From an uncultured Bacillota bacterium (GTDB taxonomy: Bacteria; Bacillota; Clostridia; Peptostreptococcales; Anaerovoracaceae), in assembly GCA_946545145.1 (NCBI GenBank), contig CAMNNG010000042.1:1-10237 (forward strand): DNA of 10,237 bases, in the 5' to 3' direction. The stretch's first letter is position 1, and each line of letters begins with the position of its first letter. The notes beneath the pieces were generated by a model. That model was given only the letters and a program-made list of their open reading frames with translations. It searched no databases and was not told the origin of the DNA. This document shows positions 6,659 through 10,237 of this stretch, piece by piece. A program made the translations under genes and the position numbers.

Positions 6659-7879
6659 TTAACTCCTGTAGTCTCCGTTGATCTTGACATAATCGTATGT
6701 GAGGTCGCAGCCCCATGCTGTCGATGACGCGTCGCCGTCCTTGAGATCGACGTCTATGATGATCTCATCCGCCGCCAGCACCTCAGCAGCCTCTTCTTCG
6801 CTGTGAGGAGCGTATCTCGAGTCGAGGCAGACCGTTACGCTGCCCTTTTCCGATCTCATGACGACGTCTACCTTGTCGGCCGAGAATTCAGCGTCCGTGT
6901 ATCCGATCGCGCAGAGGACCCTGCCCCAGTTCGCGTCTTCGCCGAATATCGCCGCTTTGAGAAGGCTCGACGAGACGACCGATCTTGCGACCTTCCTGGC
7001 CGTATCCTTGTCCGGAGCGCCTTCGAGGTTGCAGACTATCAGCTTGCCCGCGCCCTCTCCGTCAGCTGCCAGAGCTTTGGCCGTGTATCTCGTCACGTAA
7101 GCGAGCGCTTCGCAGAAAGCATCGTAGTCTTCGCCTTCGGAATCGATGATATCGTTTCCTGCCATTCCGTTGGCCATGATCATGCACATGTCGTTCGTGG
7201 AAGTATCGCCGTCTACAGACATCTGGTTGAAGCTGTCTTTGACGTCATCCTTCAGAGCCTTTCTGAGCATGTCAGCCGATACAGCAGCGTCGCTGGTGAT
7301 GAAGCAGAGCATCGTCGCCATGTTCGGATGGATCATGCCGCTGCCCTTCGCGATGCAGCCGATCCTGCATGTCTTTCCTCCGATCTCGAATTCGATCGCG
7401 ATCTCCTTTTTGACAGTATCTGTCGTCATAATTGCCGCCGCGGCGTCTTCCGAACCGTCAGCGCTGAGCGAAGAAGCGAGCACCGGTATGCCTTTTTCAA
7501 AAGGCTCGATCGCCATAGGCTCTCCGATAACGCCCGTCGATGCGACGATGACGTCTTCCGCCTTCATGCCTACTGCAGCCGCTGCCAGCTCGCAGGTCTT
7601 CTTTGCTATCTCCTCACCGTTCGGAGCGCATGTATTGGCGTTGCCGCTGTTGCAGATTATCAGGCCGGCCTTGCCGTCAGCGATGTTCTCTTTCGTGACG
7701 GTGATGGGCGCGCCCTTGACCTTGTTCGTCGTGTATACTCCGGCTGCGTCAGCGATAGTTTCGGATACGATCATCATGAGATCCTTTTTCTCGCTGCTGT
7801 AGCGGATGCCGCAGTGTGTACCTGCAGCCTTGTAACCCTTTGGCGCACAAACGCCTCCCGTGATTTCCTTGATTTCCAT
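6659..7879 (-). CDS. argJ: Glutamate N-acetyltransferase / ornithine acetyltransferase
   Basis: ArgJ transfers the acetyl group from N-acetylornithine to glutamate, giving ornithine and recycling N-acetylglutamate; many members also use acetyl-CoA. It has 406 residues, normal for the family. The self-cleavage and nucleophile motif KGSGMIHPNMATML is present, with Thr189 as the expected catalytic residue and the Ala188-Thr189 bond as the cleavage site. Other landmarks are CNSGNANTC (76-84), STGVIGEP, EDANWGRVLCAIGY and the C-terminal AWGCDLTYDYVKINGDYRS. AAGGAAG lies about 10 bases before the ATG. It follows argC by 43 bases and precedes argB by 5. Whether it is bifunctional cannot be read from the sequence; no argA-like gene is in the window. 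Confidence 0.97.
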   Translation of the reverse strand: MEIKEITGGVCAPKGYKAAGTHCGIRYSSEKKDLMMIVSETIADAAGVYTTNKVKGAPITVTKENIADGKAGLIICNSGNANTCAPNGEEIAKKTCELAAAAVGMKAEDVIVASTGVIGEPMAIEPFEKGIPVLASSLSADGSEDAAAAIMTTDTVKKEIAIEFEIGGKTCRIGCIAKGSGMIHPNMATMLCFITSDAAVSADMLRKALKDDVKDSFNQMSVDGDTSTNDMCMIMANGMAGNDIIDSEGEDYDAFCEALAYVTRYTAKALAADGEGAGKLIVCNLEGAPDKDTARKVARSVVSSSLLKAAIFGEDANWGRVLCAIGYTDAEFSADKVDVVMRSEKGSVTVCLDSRYAPHSEEEAAEVLAADEIIIDVDLKDGDASSTAWGCDLTYDYVKINGDYRS

Positions 7880-7922
7880 TTCAGTCTTTCTTCCTTTTCT
7901 TATTATCGATATCCCAGCCGGA

Positions 7923-8813
7923 CTATTTGTCCAGACCGAGCATTATATCCATGTTCTGAACAGCCGCTCCTGCAGCTCCCTTTCCGAGGTTGTCGATGCA
8001 CGATGTCACGATAGTTCTTTCGTCGTTTCCGTGAATATATATACGGCATCCGTCTGTTCCCGCCATATCAGCGGCATATATCCTCGGGCCTTCAGCCTCG
8101 CAGACCTCGACGTACTTTTCGCCTTTGTAATAGTCCTTGAGGATCTCGGCTGTCTTTGCGACTCCGGGGCCGTCGAAGACCGGTACCGATACGCACATTC
8201 CTCTGTAGTAGTCGGCTACTACCGGCATGAATACCGGAGCCTTTTCGAGGAGAGCGTACTTGACGATCTCCGGAAGATGCTTGTGCTCCTGGCCGAGCGC
8301 GTACTGCGCGGGGCTCTTCAGAAGTTCGTCTCTTCCTTCATCTTCGTATTCGGCGATCATCTTCTTTCCGCCGCCGCTGTATCCCGTGATGCTCGTTACA
8401 GCGATCTCGGCGTCAGCTTTGATCAGTCCGTTTTCCACAAGAGGTCTTGCGGCAAGTATGAATGCGGTCGCATGGCATCCCGGGTTCGAGACTCTGTCGG
8501 CCTTTCTGATCTCTTCTCTGAATCCGATCTCAGCCAGTCCGTACGTCCATCCCTCAGCCGTTCTGTGCGCTGTGGATGTATCTATAACCCTGCATCCGTC
8601 CGGCACTCTCGCTATCGTTTCTCTTGCGCTGTCGTCGGGCAGACACATGAATGAGATATCCGCCGCGGAGAAGAATTTCACCTTCTCGTCTATATCTTTT
8701 CTTTTGTCTTCATCGATCTTCAGTATCTCGATGTCGTCTCTTGCCTCGAGAAGCATCGCAAGCTCGAGTCCTGCCGTTCCGGCCATGCCGTCTATGAATA
8801 CTTTGTAAGCCAC
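7923..8813 (-). CDS. argC: N-acetyl-gamma-glutamyl-phosphate reductase, short (type 2) form
   Basis: ArgC reduces N-acetylglutamyl-5-phosphate to the semialdehyde with NADPH, the step after ArgB. At 296 residues it belongs to the shorter type-2 branch, not the roughly 345-residue type found in Bacillus. The N-terminus KVFIDGMAGTAGLEL has the dinucleotide motif Gly9-x-x-Gly12-x-x-Gly15. The segment AADISFMCLPDDSARETI is also type-2-like. The catalytic cysteine is Cys113 in SNPGCHATAF, and a histidine in QEHKHLPEI (177 or 179) is the likely acid/base. Translation starts at GTG 8813, with AAGGAGG (+ strand 8819-8825) 5 bases upstream; no better ATG is present. It is the first gene of argCJBD, under a promoter and ARG-box pair. 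Confidence 0.95.
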   Translation of the reverse strand: MAYKVFIDGMAGTAGLELAMLLEARDDIEILKIDEDKRKDIDEKVKFFSAADISFMCLPDDSARETIARVPDGCRVIDTSTAHRTAEGWTYGLAEIGFREEIRKADRVSNPGCHATAFILAARPLVENGLIKADAEIAVTSITGYSGGGKKMIAEYEDEGRDELLKSPAQYALGQEHKHLPEIVKYALLEKAPVFMPVVADYYRGMCVSVPVFDGPGVAKTAEILKDYYKGEKYVEVCEAEGPRIYAADMAGTDGCRIYIHGNDERTIVTSCIDNLGKGAAGAAVQNMDIMLGLDK

Positions 8814-8843
8814 TTCTTCCTCCTTCTGAAAAACTTGTACCTT

Positions 8844-8872
8844 ATGATACTACTTGGCTCATTAAGGGTCAA
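8844..8872 (-). promoter_or_regulatory. Sigma-A-type promoter of argCJBD
   Basis: Read on the - strand, TTGACC (8872-8867) is followed after exactly 17 bases by TATCAT (8849-8844). This is a near-consensus -35/-10 pair. Transcription would start near 8837, about 24 bases before the argC GTG codon. The ARG boxes lie immediately upstream of the -35. Confidence 0.75.
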
Positions 8873-8878
8873 GGATTT

Positions 8879-8896
8879 TATGAGTATTTTTTTATA
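8879..8896 (-). promoter_or_regulatory. ARG box 2 (ArgR/AhrC operator), proximal to argC
   Basis: The - strand sequence TATAAAAAAATACTCATA agrees at 15 of 18 positions, counting the free positions, with the E. coli-type ARG box (WNTGAATWWWWATTCANW). It is weaker than its partner. It ends 6 bases before the -35 and is separated from box 1 by 2 bases, close to the 2-3 base spacing of known ArgR operator pairs. Confidence 0.5.
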
Positions 8897-8898
8897 TA

Positions 8899-8916
8899 AA
8901 TGCATATTTATACAGT
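8899..8916 (-). promoter_or_regulatory. ARG box 1 (ArgR/AhrC operator), distal to argC
   Basis: The - strand sequence ACTGTATAAATATGCATT agrees at 16 of 18 positions, counting the free positions, with the ARG-box consensus, and its half-sites are near-palindromic. The arginine-bound ArgR/AhrC hexamer is known to bind such boxes in pairs. The site lies between the upstream terminator stem and box 2. Confidence 0.65.
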
Positions 8917-8918
8917 TA

Positions 8919-8947
8919 AAGAGATCTGCGCTGATCGCAGATCTCTT
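8919..8947 (-). terminator. Hairpin after the CpXC gene, probable terminator with a short U-run
   Basis: A perfect 12-bp stem (AAGAGATCTGCG with CGCAGATCTCTT) encloses a 5-base loop. It begins 25 bases after the CpXC gene stop on the - strand and is followed there by TTTAACTGTATAAAT, so the U-tract is short. It would isolate the rseP-CpXC transcript from argCJBD. Because of the weak U-tract, some read-through into the arginine operon is possible. Confidence 0.65.
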
Positions 8948-8971
8948 GCTGTCGTCTATTCCGGTCTTCTG

Positions 8972-9667
8972 CTACTCTTCGTCCGTCTTGTTCACGAGTA
9001 CGATGCTGTCATTCAACACCTCGTTCGCCCAGTACGGATCGATCTCGGCAAAGCCTTCCTTGGGCGTCTTTTCTTCAATGTCATGGCCGAACATCTTCTC
9101 TACCTTGTGATACATATCCAGAGTGATGTCTATGAGGGCCGGCTCGCGGTCGAGGAATACCAGGACGAGGCACATGCCGCCGTCTTCCTTCTTGTTGAAC
9201 CTGACCTCGGAAAGCTGCGTCGACTGGAGCTGGTCGGATACCTCGTTGATGCAGAGGATCTTGAGGACCTCCATTACGCGGTCGTCGAGTCCCTCGTCGG
9301 CGATGAGTATCTTTTCCTTCAGCTCGTTGATGGTGCCCGTTATCCTGCGTCTGTAGCCGCCTGCGAACTTCTTATCATTATCTGATTTCATGCTCTCTTT
9401 GAGATCATCGTCGAGGGCCTTCTTCTGCTCGTCGTCGAAGTTCGCTATCAGCCAGTACATGTACTTGAGCTCCATGTTGCTTACCAGGCACGGGAATGCC
9501 ATGAGGGCCTTCTTTCCGCACTCTTCGCACTCGAATGTGAACAGCTCGTCGCTCATTATTTTCGCCTTCAGCTCAGGCTCGACATCGAGGTCGATGTTCA
9601 CGTATGATTCGAACTCCTGCTCGTGCTGGCAGTACGGGCAGGCGATCTTTTCTTTTCTTGTTTCCAT
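8972..9667 (-). CDS. CpXC-domain protein of unknown function
   Basis: The N-terminal 60 residues match the CpXC pattern: CPYC (Cys10, Cys13), then VNIDLDVEPELKAKIMSDEL, then CEEC (Cys47, Cys50). The four cysteines probably bind zinc. The remaining 170 residues are acidic and mainly helical, with no catalytic motif that I recognise. No signal peptide or membrane segment is seen, so it is probably cytoplasmic. It has 231 residues. ATG 9667 has AAGGAG 10 bases upstream. It starts 18 bases after the stop of the site-2 protease gene and is probably co-transcribed with it, then ends at a hairpin. The biochemical role of CpXC proteins is unknown to me; the pairing with a membrane protease is the only contextual hint. 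The domain call is from memory of the family. Confidence 0.8.
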   Translation of the reverse strand: METRKEKIACPYCQHEQEFESYVNIDLDVEPELKAKIMSDELFTFECEECGKKALMAFPCLVSNMELKYMYWLIANFDDEQKKALDDDLKESMKSDNDKKFAGGYRRRITGTINELKEKILIADEGLDDRVMEVLKILCINEVSDQLQSTQLSEVRFNKKEDGGMCLVLVFLDREPALIDITLDMYHKVEKMFGHDIEEKTPKEGFAEIDPYWANEVLNDSIVLVNKTDEE

Positions 9668-9685
9668 TACAGTTATTCTCCTTTT

Positions 9686-10237
9686 CTATTTTCCAAGTGC
9701 GGGCAGAACGAATTTGATTATGTCGTTTCCCGTGACGTATATCATCAGACCGAAGAGCAGCACGAGTCCGATGAGATTGATCTTTCCTTCAAGCTCGTCC
9801 GACACTGCTTCGCCGGTTATCTTCCTTATTACTATGAACAGCAGTCTTCCTCCGTCGAGCGCCGGCAGCGGCAGCAGATTGATGACCGCCAGGTTGAGCG
9901 AAAGCATCGCCAGCAGATAGAAGAAATACATCATTCCCTCGTTGATCGACTGGTTGACGACGTATACGATGCCGACCGGTCCTGACAGCTCGCTCGCCGG
10001 TACCTCTCCGGTGAACAGCTGCTTTAAGATCACATACATTTGTTTAGTAAGCGAAAGGGTCGATTTGAATCCGTTGACCACCGCGCTTCCTACATTCCTC
10101 TCGAGGGCCGGATTGATGCCGATCAGCGCCCTTCCGTCCTCCTCCATGAGAGGCACTTCGAACGAAAGCTTCTCGCCTTCTCTGTTGACCGTTATATTCA
10201 CGGTCTGACCGCTCTTCGCGTCCGAAAGGGCCGTTCC
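9686..10237 (-). CDS. RIP (site-2) zinc metalloprotease, RseP/RasP family, 5' end outside window
   Basis: This is the C-terminal 183 residues of a membrane-embedded site-2 protease that cleaves transmembrane substrates, such as anti-sigma factors, inside the membrane. The frame is open to the window edge (it begins GTALSDAKSGQT), so the GTG at 10201 is internal and not a start. Visible parts are the tail of a PDZ domain, the family motif ELSGPVGIV, hydrophobic helices, the third metal-ligand motif NLLPLPALDGGR (the Asp is residue 127 of this fragment) and a last hydrophobic helix (GLVLLFGLMIYVTG). The N-terminal HExxH helix lies off the window. In many genomes this gene sits between dxr and ispG; here the next gene is a CpXC protein instead. 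The specific symbol (rseP or rasP) depends on the lineage, so it is left blank. Confidence 0.94.
   Translation of the reverse strand, partial: GTALSDAKSGQTVNITVNREGEKLSFEVPLMEEDGRALIGINPALERNVGSAVVNGFKSTLSLTKQMYVILKQLFTGEVPASELSGPVGIVYVVNQSINEGMMYFFYLLAMLSLNLAVINLLPLPALDGGRLLFIVIRKITGEAVSDELEGKINLIGLVLLFGLMIYVTGNDIIKFVLPALGK

Noticed and set aside
6654..6716. Longer ArgB start inside argJ
   Set aside because: The added residues read through the end of argJ and are not ArgB-like; ATG 6653 has a Shine-Dalgarno and fits the operon spacing.
6803..8014. A 403-codon + strand open frame opposite argJ and the start of the argC region
   Set aside because: It is a codon-complement shadow of argJ; its translation is low-complexity and rich in Arg, Ser and Val, with no family resemblance.
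8835..9110. A 91-codon + strand frame rich in hydrophobic residues
   Set aside because: It runs across the argC promoter, ARG boxes and terminator, then opposite the CpXC gene. It has no convincing Shine-Dalgarno, and its composition comes from the AT-rich control region.
10202..10237. GTG 10201 as the start of a small separate membrane protein
   Set aside because: The frame stays open to the window edge with PDZ-like residues, and the LDG motif shows that it is the C-terminal part of a longer site-2 protease.
1..10237. Defence system, mobile element or CRISPR array
   Set aside because: No transposase, integrase, phage, toxin-antitoxin or defence gene, spaced repeat array or terminal inverted repeats were seen; all genes are housekeeping or conserved metabolic types apart from the CpXC protein.

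Overview
The window is about 10.2 kb of gene-dense bacterial chromosome with moderate-to-high GC. It has two blocks: one-carbon (folate/formate) genes on the + strand in the left 4.4 kb, and arginine biosynthesis plus a membrane-protease gene on the - strand in the right 5.7 kb. The blocks converge on a strong hairpin terminator at about 4451-4482. The monofunctional FchA cyclohydrolase, formate-THF ligase, CpXC-domain protein, purine-rich Shine-Dalgarno sites and an ArgR-type operator together suggest an anaerobic Clostridia-class member of the Bacillota. Genus and family cannot be fixed from this window. No mobile element, CRISPR array, tRNA or rRNA was seen, and no gene-free gap exceeds about 160 bases.

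Left block, + strand: the C-terminal three quarters of formate-tetrahydrofolate ligase (fhs), then methenyl-THF cyclohydrolase (fchA), then methylene-THF dehydrogenase (folD, 2 bases after fchA). A formate/nitrite-family channel with its own promoter and a structured leader follows, and then 5-formyl-THF cyclo-ligase, also with its own promoter. Together they would move formate across the membrane and interconvert formate, 10-formyl-, 5,10-methenyl- and 5,10-methylene-THF, while the cyclo-ligase recovers 5-formyl-THF. FolD lacks two residues needed for cyclohydrolase activity (the catalytic Lys and the Gln). It is therefore probably a dehydrogenase only, and the adjacent FchA supplies the missing step.

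Right block, - strand, in transcription order from the right edge: the C-terminal part of an RseP/RasP-type site-2 protease; a CpXC-domain protein 18 bases downstream; a hairpin terminator; then the arginine operon argC-argJ-argB-argD. argC starts at GTG behind a strong Shine-Dalgarno. It is preceded by a good -35/-10 promoter and, just upstream, by two tandem 18-bp ARG-box-like operators. The four Arg enzymes cover N-acetylglutamate to N-acetylornithine plus the acetyl-recycling step. argF, argG and argH are not in the window.

This is mostly ordinary core metabolism. The observations most worth a second look are the degenerated FolD active site beside fchA, the ARG-box pair, and the structured leader of the formate channel.
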